From contig OV884056.1 in the NCBI GenBank assembly GCA_930367215.1, forward strand, positions 233,111,127 to 233,175,126: 64,000 nucleotides of DNA, given 5' to 3'. The translations under genes and the position numbers were made by a program. Positions 55,372-64,000 of the stretch are shown here, piece by piece. Position 1 is the first letter of the stretch, and every line of letters begins with the position of its first letter. The notes beneath the pieces were generated by a model, which had not been told where the DNA came from, did not search any database, and saw only the letters and a list, made by a program, of their open reading frames with translations. The stretch is from Pollenia angustigena. Lineage: Eukaryota; Arthropoda; Insecta; Diptera; Polleniidae.

Positions 55372-57283
55372 AGGTAGTAAAAGTTCCTCTTTCCGATCTT
55401 GCTTATTTATTGCTGTAAGCGTGATATCATAATTTTGTTTAACGACTGGTTTGGCGACTACATCTTTCTCCTTTTTTTTAACAATGCAATTTCTATTTGT
55501 TTCTAATAAATAAAATTTGATAAAAAAAAGAATGAAAAATACATTTTTTTATACAAAATTTCCTTTTTACTATCGAAACATAATAAAGAACTCAAAAAAG
55601 TACGAAAATATTTATATTCAAAGTTATATTTTTGCAAATGTTTTTCGAAACACACATAAAAGCTGCACTTAAAACCTTTTTAAGTACTTTTATGTTTTGT
55701 GGTTTTGAAAAAACTTTCTATAAAAAATGCAAAGTCATTGTTAAAAAAAAAAAAAATAATAAAAAAACTACATGCTGCAGAAAGCACTCATAGATGCAAC
55801 TTTTTTTAACATAAAAAGCACTTGTAAAGCATTTAAAATGCAACATGCTGAGTTGAACATAAAAGTGATGAAGTACAAGTGCGAGTATGACTACGATTAT
55901 GGATGCGAGCATGTGAATATTCACCAGTTAATAGAGGGGGAAAAGATTGTTTTTTTTACATTTTTTTTACTTGAAGTATTTTTGTTATTTTTTGCTTCGA
56001 AAATATATTTAACAACACCAGAAAAAACAAAAAATATTTGGAAATCGTGGCACTTATAAACAAACTACTTACATACAGAAACCAAATAGAAAGAATGCTT
56101 AAGTTGCAAAATCTATGACATAAAATTCAATTGAAAATTTTTGGAAAAACAAGTAAGAATTCTATATTCGGCTGTACCGCGAATATTTAATACCCTCCAC
56201 TGGGACTTGAAATTTTTCCTAAGATCGGTGATAAATTATTAGCCAATCTTCAATTAATGTAACCAGTATTATTAGTTGTTATGGGCTTGGGCGTATTCGA
56301 GCGATTTCTAGACTTATTGAACTAATTTGTTTGCTTTTTAGGCGTAATTTCTTCAAATAAATATGTAGCTGTGTGATGTCATACGTAGGAAACTTATATA
56401 AGTAGAGATTTTTTCGACGAAAATGGCGGTAGGGAAAAATAGGAAAGAGTTTTTTATATCATTAAAATGTAGCAACTTTTGAAATGTCAGAAAACTGTAT
56501 ACATTGTGCGACCTTATTCGATTTTTGACAGTTTACTAATAAAATTGTTGATACGGCAACATTACAAATTGTAAAATCTCTTCGTTTGCCGTCGTTTCAG
56601 CTTAACAAGAATGGAGGTTTGTTTACTTAATTTTCCAAAGCAAGAAATAGATAATTTGTAATTTAAAACGTTTAAGAGTAAGTGACTTTAAAATGAAATA
56701 TTTAAATGAAATTTCATTTCCCCCCTTACGTAAAAATGAACTATCTTAAATTAATCACTAAGAAAAGAAATGAGCTAAAACTTAAATTTTGCCTTAAACT
56801 TGCATGATCCGCTCTTTTTTACTATTTGTATTACCTTCCAGTGCACTGAAAATTATTAAAAAAAATTTTATCTTTATACCTATACGATTGTTAGGAAATC
56901 ACTATTCAAAACTTATCAGGCAAACTATTAATTTTTTTAGTATCCAAATAAAATCCAAAAGTTCACAAACGTTATTTTAAGTGAATTTATATCACCTTCT
57001 CGGTCAAAATAACCGCATATGACCTCATATTTCGATCGTTGTGAGAAAATGGTGCCCGACCGGTGAATCACCACAAAGAATAATTTTTGATACAACTTCC
57101 TGATTTCTTTTTGAGCAATTTGATTGTACTTTTTATTTATAATCATTTTAAAGTATTTTCCGTCTCTTTTTTAATCGTAAATTAAAGAGCTTTTGATTAT
57201 ATTTTAAATATTTTAACTCGTGATGTTTTTAATTTTTCTTTTGATTACACTATGCAACAACAAATTCCCTGAATAAACACTAT
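55372..57283. other. No gene seen; one INE-1-like end
   Basis: AT-rich DNA. At 56150-56215 a repeat end (AAGTAAGAATTCTATATTCGG, positions 56151-56171, then TTAATACCCTCCACTGGG) is the mirror of the end at 61500-61572. No partner end is seen nearby. Confidence 0.45.
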
Positions 57284-57494
57284 TAGAGGTGTAATGGAAA
57301 TCGAACGCAAGAATTTTACAAGTCGTTTTTAGCACGATTTCTGTAATAAAAGAATTTTGTGGCAAATATTATACAAATATTTATCTATTAAACAGAATTT
57401 TATAAAAAAAAATTATACAAATTTGATTAAAAGTGTATTAAAAACAACTTTCAAATTCTTGCGTTTTGCGTTTTCGATTTCCATCACACCCCTG
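57284..57494. mobile_element. 211-bp MITE (TAGAGGTGTAATGGAAATCG ends)
   Basis: The left terminus TAGAGGTGTAATGGAAATCG is mirrored by CAGGGGTGTGATGGAAATCG on the right, followed on both sides by AACGCAAGAATTT. The ends look hAT-like (YARGGGTG), but no 8-bp duplication is preserved. Confidence 0.55.
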
Positions 57495-58123
57495 TATATC
57501 ATTTTGATCCCCTATAGTCACCTAACGTCAAAAATCATCATTAATTCAAATTGTATGATAAGATTTTTTTAAATATTTTTTCTAAAATTTGAAAATTTTG
57601 AAATGGCTGCTTAATAGATCTTGTCGTAACTTTGGAATGACGTACTCGATTTTGTTATGCAATCCGCCAAAAAATTTTAATTTACACCAGATTTAAGTCT
57701 TTCAAATATCATACTTTAATTAAGAAATTAGTTTTGGAGTTATTGAGGCGCAATTGCTTTAATGGGTTTGTTTGTTTGTTTGTTTTGGCAATGTGGGTAT
57801 GGTCAATTATCGATCTAACAACACAAAATATTGCCAGGACATAAAAGATATCATCGAAGTAACGGTTACCAAATTTTATCTCAATAGCAAATTCAAAAAA
57901 AAGCAGCATCTATTTGTGTATGAGCTATGGCCAAATAAAATTTGGTTAGATATTTGATATAACAATTAATTAAGTTTGGACCAAATAAAGTCTAAATACA
58001 AAGATAATTAGATGGTTTACGTGCACAAAAACTCGTTTGCGGAAACAAGCTTATATGGGGGTTATATACAAAATTTTATTAAATTATTTCCAAAAGTAGG
58101 TAAAAAAAAATACAAAAACAAAA
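57495..58123. other. No gene seen
   Basis: AT-rich DNA with short frames that lack protein-like features. Confidence 0.35.
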
Positions 58124-58260
58124 ACAACTTGCAAAAGCATGTTGGCAGTAAAGTTTTTTTAAGCCGTGCACCTGCCAGTTTATTATCCAAGTAATTTTTG
58201 GGAATACAACAAGTGCACGGCTTAAAAAAACTTAACTGGCAACATGCTTTTGCCAGTTGT
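58124..58260. repeat. Palindrome at the left of element X copy
   Basis: Arms ACAACTTGCAAAAGCATGTT and AAGTTTTTTTAAGCCGTGCAC (58124-58172) are mirrored at 58212-58260. They enclose a short spacer that contains an element X terminus (GGGAATACAAC). Confidence 0.6.
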
Positions 58261-58667
58261 ATTTATTTTCATTTTGTTTTTTCTTAACCTTCTTACAACT
58301 ACAATTAAATTAGCAAGAATTCCAATCGATTGTAGTGGGGAATGTAAGACAAGATAAACTCACTGTTTATTGTTGATGTTAATGTTTAAACTTTGATATT
58401 GTTACAAGTAGAACTGTTGCTTTTAATTCTTATACGCTTAATAGTTGTATTTGGTTTAATATCTTTAGTTATTCTAGAATCTTTTTGGATGAAGTTTCCT
58501 GACGATCTGTCCCAAGCAACCAGTGAAATGCGCATAGGAATAGCCTATCCCATCAGCTATAAATTTCAGTGTTTTTATCAAGAATAAAAATTGGGAATCA
58601 AGCACGACTAACAAAATCTTTTATTACAATTTTGTATTCCCAAAAAATTCTTTGATAATATCTTCAA
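58182..58667 (+). mobile_element. Element X, second copy
   Basis: Follows 4300-4720 in order: ACTCACTGTTTATTGTTGAT, CAAGCAACCAGTGAAATGCG, AAATTGGGAAT and a right end CTTTGATAATA. The left arm is reduced to TTATCCAAGTAATTTTTGGG. Confidence 0.55.
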
Positions 58668-59312
58668 AAAATTTTAAGCGGACTATGTATTTCTTTCTTT
58701 TATATGAAAGGTTATAAAATTTCTAAAATAACCATGAGTCGTTTGTGAAGATGAGTCAATAAAGTTATAGTGGACGAAAGTTCAAAAGTTATAGTGGACG
58801 AAAGTTCAAACCTCATATTCGGATTCAGCGGACAATTTTACATAAAGAGTAGGTGTCAGATTCATTTGGTCACGACTTTGTTGGAAATATGTGACACAGT
58901 GTAATTTTTATAACGAATCATTCATTTCCCTTTTCATAATGTCATAAGAAGCTTTTAATATTTTCTCAAGGAAATTCTCTTACAAAAAAATTAAGGTCAA
59001 AAGAGTTAAAGTAACTGCTATTACTTTCTAAAGATACAAATTTAAGAAAAAAAAATCTAAGAGAAAATGTCTTAGAAAGTATAAAATTAATTAGTAAACG
59101 TTAAACTTTTTTTTTATGTCATCTAGACACAATGTCAGAAACAATACATATCTAAATAAGCTGCCTCCTCATAGTAGCAAATTTATTGTGTCAACTACAA
59201 GAACAGAATACATCTTTTTGTTTTTATTTTATTTTATTTTTTTTTTTTTTTTGTTCATATACTCATTATTAATTTTGTCTTAACTACTCATTTTGGTTCT
59301 TTTCTATTGCAG
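58668..59312. other. Intron-like AT-rich DNA upstream of the Beat-like exon
   Basis: Contains 58770-58912, an inverted relative of the MITE core at 47960-48100, and long T runs at 59225-59252. The sequence just before 59313 (TTTTGGTTCTTTTCTATTGC then AG) is a good polypyrimidine tract and acceptor. Confidence 0.45.
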
Positions 59313-59541
59313 GTTGTTGATGAACATTATTTAGTACGTTACAATGACACCGTACATCGTCATGGCCTTATAACGTCATCGTTAGGTTTGGTAATGACAG
59401 TTGATCCTCGTGACTTTAACAGTGGTCCTATGCACGTTAAGTGTCTTGCCAGCATATCACCGGTGTTATGGAAGGGTGGCAAGGAGAGTGTAGTTCAACG
59501 TAGTCCTGGTATAATTGATAATCGAGAAGCAATGTTGTTTG
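59313..59541 (+). CDS. Internal exon of a Beaten path (Beat) family Ig protein
   Basis: Starts after TTCTATTGCAG and ends before G|GTAAGA, so both splice sites are good; 229 bases, 76 codons plus one base. The product reads VVDEHYLVRYNDTVHRHGLI, then TSSLGLVMTVDPRDFNSGPM and HVKCLASISPVLWKGGKESV. This fits the second Ig-like domain of Drosophila Beat proteins: a 'TS.LGL...V....F..G.M.+KC.A.I....W...E.SV' pattern that includes the C-strand cysteine. Beat proteins are secreted or membrane-anchored neuronal cell-surface ligands that bind Sidestep-family receptors in axon guidance. The codon pattern is intact, unlike the surrounding transposons. The first Ig domain and the 3' exons were not found in this window, so the introns are long. 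Which beat paralogue it is cannot be told. Confidence 0.7.
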
Positions 59542-59744
59542 GTAAGAGTTATATATTATACCGTAGCTGTTTTTTTTTTAATTCTTTTCTTTATAAATGG
59601 AAGGACATTTTTTAATGTGTATGTTTTTAAGCTGTAACTTTTTAAGTTATATATGTTTTTTTTAAGCTAACATAAATTTAGACATAGACTTAATGGAAAA
59701 AGCTGCTTTTGTTTAGCTGCCACTCAAACGATATAATCTATATA

Positions 59745-60040
59745 AAGGGTGTTTTTAAAGCCCGATGGAAGTTTTACTCTTTTTTTGGCATTCTCTGACA
59801 AATTATCTTGAATAGATTCACGCTTGAAAAACGCTACCAAAATATTAAAATTTACTTTGAAAACCGATGACTGGATGTTTAGTCGCAAATTGTGTTCAGC
59901 GATGTAGCTTATTTTTGGCTTAGCGGGCTTGGTAATGAACAACATTGTCGCATATGGAGTAAGACCAATCCACAGCAAAAGCTACTGACTCGGATACATC
60001 TCCGTTTGGTGGGGTTTACATGCTGTTGGCATCATCATCA
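59745..60040 (+). pseudogene. Mariner-like transposase fragment
   Basis: The left terminus AAGGGTGTTTTTAAAGCCCG after TA (59743-59744) is mariner-like. 59892-59985 reads FSDVAYFWLSGLGNEQHCRI followed by WSKTNPQQKL, the catalytic-core start 'FSDEAHFWL.G.VN.QN.RIW...NP'; the Glu after the first Asp is changed. The right end is lost before a T run. It lies in the intron downstream of the Beat-like exon. Confidence 0.65.
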
Positions 60041-60310
60041 TTATTTTTTTTTTATTTTTTTTTTTTTTTTTGTTTAAAAATAATAATTTAATTTTCGTTA
60101 ATGTAACCATGAATTGAACTTCAATTCGTTGCTTTTAAAAGCTTATAAATATCAATTTTATATAGGGATTGCTGTTCGGTTTTAACCGAAACCGCGGTTC
60201 TAATGCCTAAAAACCGAAACCGAAAACCGACCAAAAAAATTCGGTCTAAGCTTTACTTTACTAACTTTACTAAATATTCACCACACCTATATTTGACAAG
60301 AATAAAATAA

Positions 60311-60514
60311 AAGTAGCCACAGTCGTGAACGGTCGAGAGATTTACCCTTATTCTGTTTTGCGTATTTAAAATACGCCTACGACTGTTTGGTAATATATTA
60401 AAGGAAAAAAATTCACACTCTCTTTAATCTATTACCAAACAGTCGTAGGCGTATTTTAAATAAGCCAAACACAATAAGGTTGAATTTCTCGATCGTTCAC
60501 GACTTTGGCTACTT
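60311..60514. mobile_element. Near-perfect 204-bp palindromic MITE
   Basis: Arms of about 85 bp, from AAGTAGCCACAGTCGTGAAC to CTGTTTGGTAATA, are mirrored at 60428-60514 around a short spacer. Such a structure could fold into a long hairpin. Confidence 0.7.
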
Positions 60515-61315
60515 CTTTACTGACCGCTTCCCTTTAGCTGATATTATTTTCTTCTTGTCAAATTTAGTTGATTAGGGTGATTGTCTTAAAAGTTGCCTAA
60601 TAATTACACAGCCCGACAAAATTAAAAAAGATTTTTGCTTCTTTGAATTTATCAACTGATTCTAGTTAATTTGGGTGCGCTGAATTCAAAACTGTAATCA
60701 GTTTGTCTCTATCAGCTCTAGTTTTCATGATATAACTTTTTATACCCTCCACTTATGACCTCCAATTACACCAATTACCCAAATTTTTTTATTTTTATCA
60801 AAATTTTTTATTTACTGTTATAGTTATTGCCAAAAAAAAAAACTCGCAAATTTTTTTAAGTAATTCTTCCTTAACACGTCGGTATATAAAACTAGCAAAT
60901 CGGTTAGACAATGGGTAATTTATGAGCAAAATACTCCAAAAATGGGCTAAAAAACATCAACATTTTTATAAAAACCTAAATTTTAGGGCTGCCATATGTC
61001 CTATGTATATAACTTATATTCCAAAATGTCGGAAATTTGTATGAGCTATAACCGAAATAGTGCGGTCTAATCACCGCATACGATATCGAGCAAAATTCAT
61101 CGAAATTATTAATTTTGGTATCTTGAAACTCGATATCGAATGAAATGTATTGAATTTGAAATAATAGCATTCGACATCAAGTAACTCGACATTACATTTA
61201 TCGAGTTTTCATTCGATACGCCAGTGTCTATCGTTTGCAAAAAAATTCAATAGTTTATTCGATACGATAGTATCGAATGCTGTGATTAGACCAATGAATT
61301 CCCGAAAATTACTCT

Positions 61316-61572
61316 TTTTATACCCTTCACCGAAGGTAAAAAAGGTATATATAACTGTAATTTCTACAATATTGATCCTACACCGTATAAAGTATATATA
61401 TTCTGGGCCCTTATAAAAAGCGAAGTTCAAAAACGGTTGTCATTTATTAAAAAAAAAAAAAAATATTTACCAGTTTTATTTAGTTTTTGTCTAGTTGCTC
61501 TGTATTCTGCTCGCAAAATGGTGAAGGGTATATAAGATTCGGCTCAGCCGAATATAGCACTCTTACTTGTTT
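61316..61572 (-). repeat. INE-1-like repeat, short copy
   Basis: TATACCCTTCACCGAAGGTA at one end and GTGAAGGGTATATAAGATTC with the palindrome CGGCTCAGCCG at the other. The inner ACCGTATAAAGTATATATAT and TTCTGGG match the INE-1-type right part. Another TATACCCTCCACTTATGACC at 60740 may be a second remnant. Confidence 0.55.
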
Positions 61573-61593
61573 TTCATTTATTTTTTACAAAAT

Positions 61594-62257
61594 GTTCATT
61601 TAATTTTTACTGTCAAAAATTCAACACCATATTCCGTAATATCAAATAAATATTCAGTTATTTTGTAAAATTTTAATGTCAAAAATTCAATACCACATTC
61701 AGTAAAAACAATTAAATTGACCCCATATTCAGTAAAAACAATTAAATATTCAGTTATTTCATTAATATTCAGTAATTTTCGTTTACTCCACAAAAGAGCC
61801 GAATTTCTAAAAAAATACCAGACAGACACCTGTCCGCTTGTTTTTCTTATAAGCGATAGAGGGAGAATATTATTATTTTCTTACCCTGTTACACACGTTT
61901 GTTTTACTTTTGTTGTACTGACCACGTTGTTTACAGAAGAACTCTCAATTATAAGACACCAGCAGCATGACCGATATGGCTTCGCAATTATTTTACTTTT
62001 AAAATTTGATGTATTTAAACAAATTATATTAACAAATAGAAAATGGGAATTGCTTACACAAAACAAGCAATTCATTTTTTATAGACAAGTAAAAATTAAT
62101 TTTTGGTAGTACAATTATATAAAATAACTGAATATTTAATTGTTTTTACTGAATATGGCGTTGAATTTTTGACGGTAAAATTTTATAAAATAACCGCAAA
62201 TTTATTTGTTTTTACGGAATTCGCGGTTGAGTTTTTGACAGTAAAAATTAAATGAAC
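61594..62257. mobile_element. Foldback element with tandem-repeat arms
   Basis: Ends GTTCATTTAATTTTTACTGT are inverted. Each arm (61594-61790; 62105-62257) is built from two or three direct units of about 80 bp (GTCAAAAATTCAA(C/T)(A/G)CCA(T/C)ATTC, ..AATATTCAGTTATTT). Repeated units within inverted arms are the layout of Drosophila Foldback/Galileo-type elements. The 130-residue frame at 61717-62109 crosses arm and loop and is not supported as a gene. Confidence 0.6.
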
Positions 62258-62568
62258 TTTTCGTTGCTTTAAATTACATTTTTATTTAATTTAACATAAA
62301 GAAGAATTTAACTCAATCAACGGACAATATTAACTGCAACTGAAAATCCGTATTAATATGCACTTAGTTTTTTGAATAACTGCTAGAATCAGTTAAAAAT
62401 CAATTAGCTTGGAATTTTAAATGTTGATTTATTTAAAAATGACTGAACGGAATATTTCCTAAATAAACTACAGTCCGTTACTGTAATTATATTGTGAGTG
62501 CACCATCACATAAAGTATAAACACTTACACATAAAATAAAATGCAACCCTGATCCAATGAAAAGTATT

Positions 62569-63051
62569 ATTATACTTTGTATTAATAAATGTCAAAAACT
62601 CAAGTAATATGACAAAGTGTGGTAGTGTGAATACAATGTGCCACGAAAATTACAAGTATTATGAACAAAGTTTGACATCCCATATGACTTCATTGTTTTT
62701 TGAAAAACTTCTAAACAATAATACTTTTCATTGAGTAAGGGTTGCATTTTTTTCATGCGTGAGTGTTTTTACTTTGTGTGATGGTGTGAACACAAACTGT
62801 CATGTTGCATTAGATTTTTTGACAGTCACAACAAAACTCATTAGATTTCTATCTCACAAAGTGTTATGGAATACGTAAGACTTGTGAGATATTGTAATCT
62901 AGACTTTAGAAATTTTTCAAAAAACGATGAAGTCGTATGGGGCGTCAAACTTTTTTCATAATACTTGTCATTTTCGTGACACATTGCATTCACACTATCA
63001 CACTTTGTAATATTATTTGAGTTTTTGACATGTATTAATACAAAGTATAAT
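62569..63051. mobile_element. Inverted-repeat MITE (ATACTTTGTATTAATA ends)
   Basis: Arms of about 125 bp (62569-62695; 62927-63051) contain TGTCAAAAACTCAA(G/A)TAAT, GTG(T/A)ATACAATGTG-type and AAGTATTATGA(A/T)(C/A)AAAGTTTGAC segments, mirrored. A second inverted pair, TGCAACCCT, flanks at 62542 and 62750. Related DNA at 29290-30060. Confidence 0.6.
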
Positions 63052-63500
63052 AGTGTAATCTAGCCTTTACCAAAGTTTATAGCTAAAATCGCTGAAGATC
63101 GTTGGAAATCTATGTTACTTACAATTGCTTAAATTCAAGATTAAACTACCAAAGTGATTTTAATATTTATTTTCTAAACTCATTTTACACTAATCTAAAT
63201 TACAACTAAATTTAAAATATTCCTAAATTAAAAAGCCTTAATATTATTGAATAAATTTGAAATATACTTATGAAATTAGATATTTATGCTTAAGGAAATT
63301 GAAAAATAGGCATAATACTCGAACTTCATGTAAAAACATTATACATAACAGCCTGGAGCAAGGTATTGAAAATTCTTTAAACTTCAAATAAGAACTAAGA
63401 AGAACAAATGTTTCTATTTTAATAAAAGTTACTAAATTGAAACAATTAAAAAAAGTTTATTGTACACAAAAAAATATAATGTATGTATGTAGTTTACCTG

Positions 63501-63648
63501 GCCTTTACACGTGAAAGCAGAGTATACGTATTATCAACGAAAAATCGAAGAAACAGCCGATTGGCTGAAAGTACTAAAATTATGTGTGTGTAAGTGAAAC
63601 AGTGTGAGTGTATTAGGATTTTCAAGAAATTTACTTTCACGTGTAAAT
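63501..63648. repeat. Short MITE (TTACACGTGAAAG ends)
   Basis: The inverted ends TTTACACGTGAAAGCAGAG and ATTTACACGTGAAAGTAAA bound about 148 bp of non-coding DNA inside the large hAT. Confidence 0.5.
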
Positions 63649-63754
63649 GCTATGTTAGCTTGGATATTTTCAAAACCAAAAACCGAAACGAAACCTTAAT
63701 CATTTTAAAACCGAAACCTTGGTTTCACATTTTTACGGTTTTAAGCAATTTCTA

Positions 63755-64000
63755 ATGTTATATATGTATTAATTATTACTAACACTCCAATTTTGTATAA
63801 TAAAAAAATAAGTCTTCTTGAGTTTTGTTAATTTTACCTTGAATTTTAATTAAGTAATCGTATCTGTATCGCCGATATTTCTTTTTGAGTATCAGTATCG
63901 TATCGGCGAAAATTTTAATTATATCATCCGTATTAACACGAAAAATATTTACAAGGGACATTTTTTTCTCTTTTCCTAAATACGAAGAAATTTTTATAAT
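63755..64000. other. No gene seen
   Basis: AT-rich DNA; repeated GTATCG/TATCGG motifs at 63855-63910 resemble subterminal repeats of the hAT at 53645, so another element may begin here and run out of the window. Confidence 0.4.

Larger units (their letters stand above)
60163..63754. mobile_element. hAT element, 3.6 kb with insertions (TAGGGATTGCT family)
   Basis: The left terminus TAGGGATTGCTGTTCGG and right terminus (inward) TAGAAATTGCTTAAAACCG are flanked by ATTTTATA (60155-60162) and ATGTTATA (63755-63762), a 7/8 duplication. Subterminal CCGAAACCG repeats and the segment 63290-63420 match the 806-bp relative at 23934-24739. Extra length is explained by nested elements at 60311-60514, 60740-61572, 61594-62257, 62569-63051 and 63501-63648. 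Confidence 0.8.

Noticed and set aside
61717..62109. 130-residue plus-strand frame
   Set aside because: It crosses from a tandem-repeat arm into the loop of a foldback element, so it is very unlikely to be a gene.

Overview
This window looks like nuclear DNA from a brachyceran fly, and I infer a calyptrate-type genome with long TE-filled introns and intergenic stretches. The evidence is the very AT-rich composition, spliced and unspliced animal genes, a TATA plus arthropod initiator promoter, a Beat-family immunoglobulin exon, and fly-type transposons (Transib, DD41D mariner, hAT, piggyBac, PIF/Harbinger-like, Mutator-like foldbacks, Penelope, non-LTR LINEs, INE-1-like repeats). The species cannot be fixed from sequence alone. 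I see no bacterial operon, rRNA, CRISPR array or virus.

Only two host genes can be supported. One is an intronless gene for a secreted 342-residue protein of unrecognised family on the minus strand (24737-25765), with a clear core promoter. Its stop codon is supplied by a hAT element inserted two codons before the ancestral stop. The other is a single internal exon on the plus strand (59313-59541) that reads like the second Ig-like domain of a Beaten path (Beat) family protein; its partner exons are not visible here.

Almost everything else is mobile DNA, most of it nested. By region: 1-6.3 kb, INE-1-like copies and inverted-repeat elements; 6.3-8.9 kb, a Penelope-like reverse transcriptase remnant split by a non-autonomous Transib; 10.7-13.7 kb, a decayed Transib with transposase, itself split by a foldback; 13.7-17.5 kb, LINE remnants and a tRNA-like sequence; 18-21.5 kb, MITEs and a large Mutator-like palindrome; 22.3-24.7 kb, a LINE, a MITE and a hAT next to the secreted-protein gene; 27-35.5 kb, two large inverted-repeat elements, one carrying a piggyBac in its arm; 36-39 kb, an arthropod repeat-type pseudogene and a Mutator-like foldback; 40.5-44.7 kb, a hAT transposase gene broken by several elements; 46-55.4 kb, hAT and Harbinger-like elements, including a four-level nest that ends in two SINE copies; 57-64 kb, the Beat exon and a 3.6-kb hAT full of smaller insertions.

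Many insertions keep target-site duplications (5 bp CGGCG for Transib, 8 bp for hAT, 9 bp for the Mutator-like foldbacks, TTAA for piggyBac, TTA/TAA for the Harbinger-like MITEs). Superfamily assignment and relative order of insertion can therefore be read directly. The most unusual signal is the Transib at 10682-13730: its ends carry a conserved block at 12 bp and 23 bp from RSS-like heptamers.
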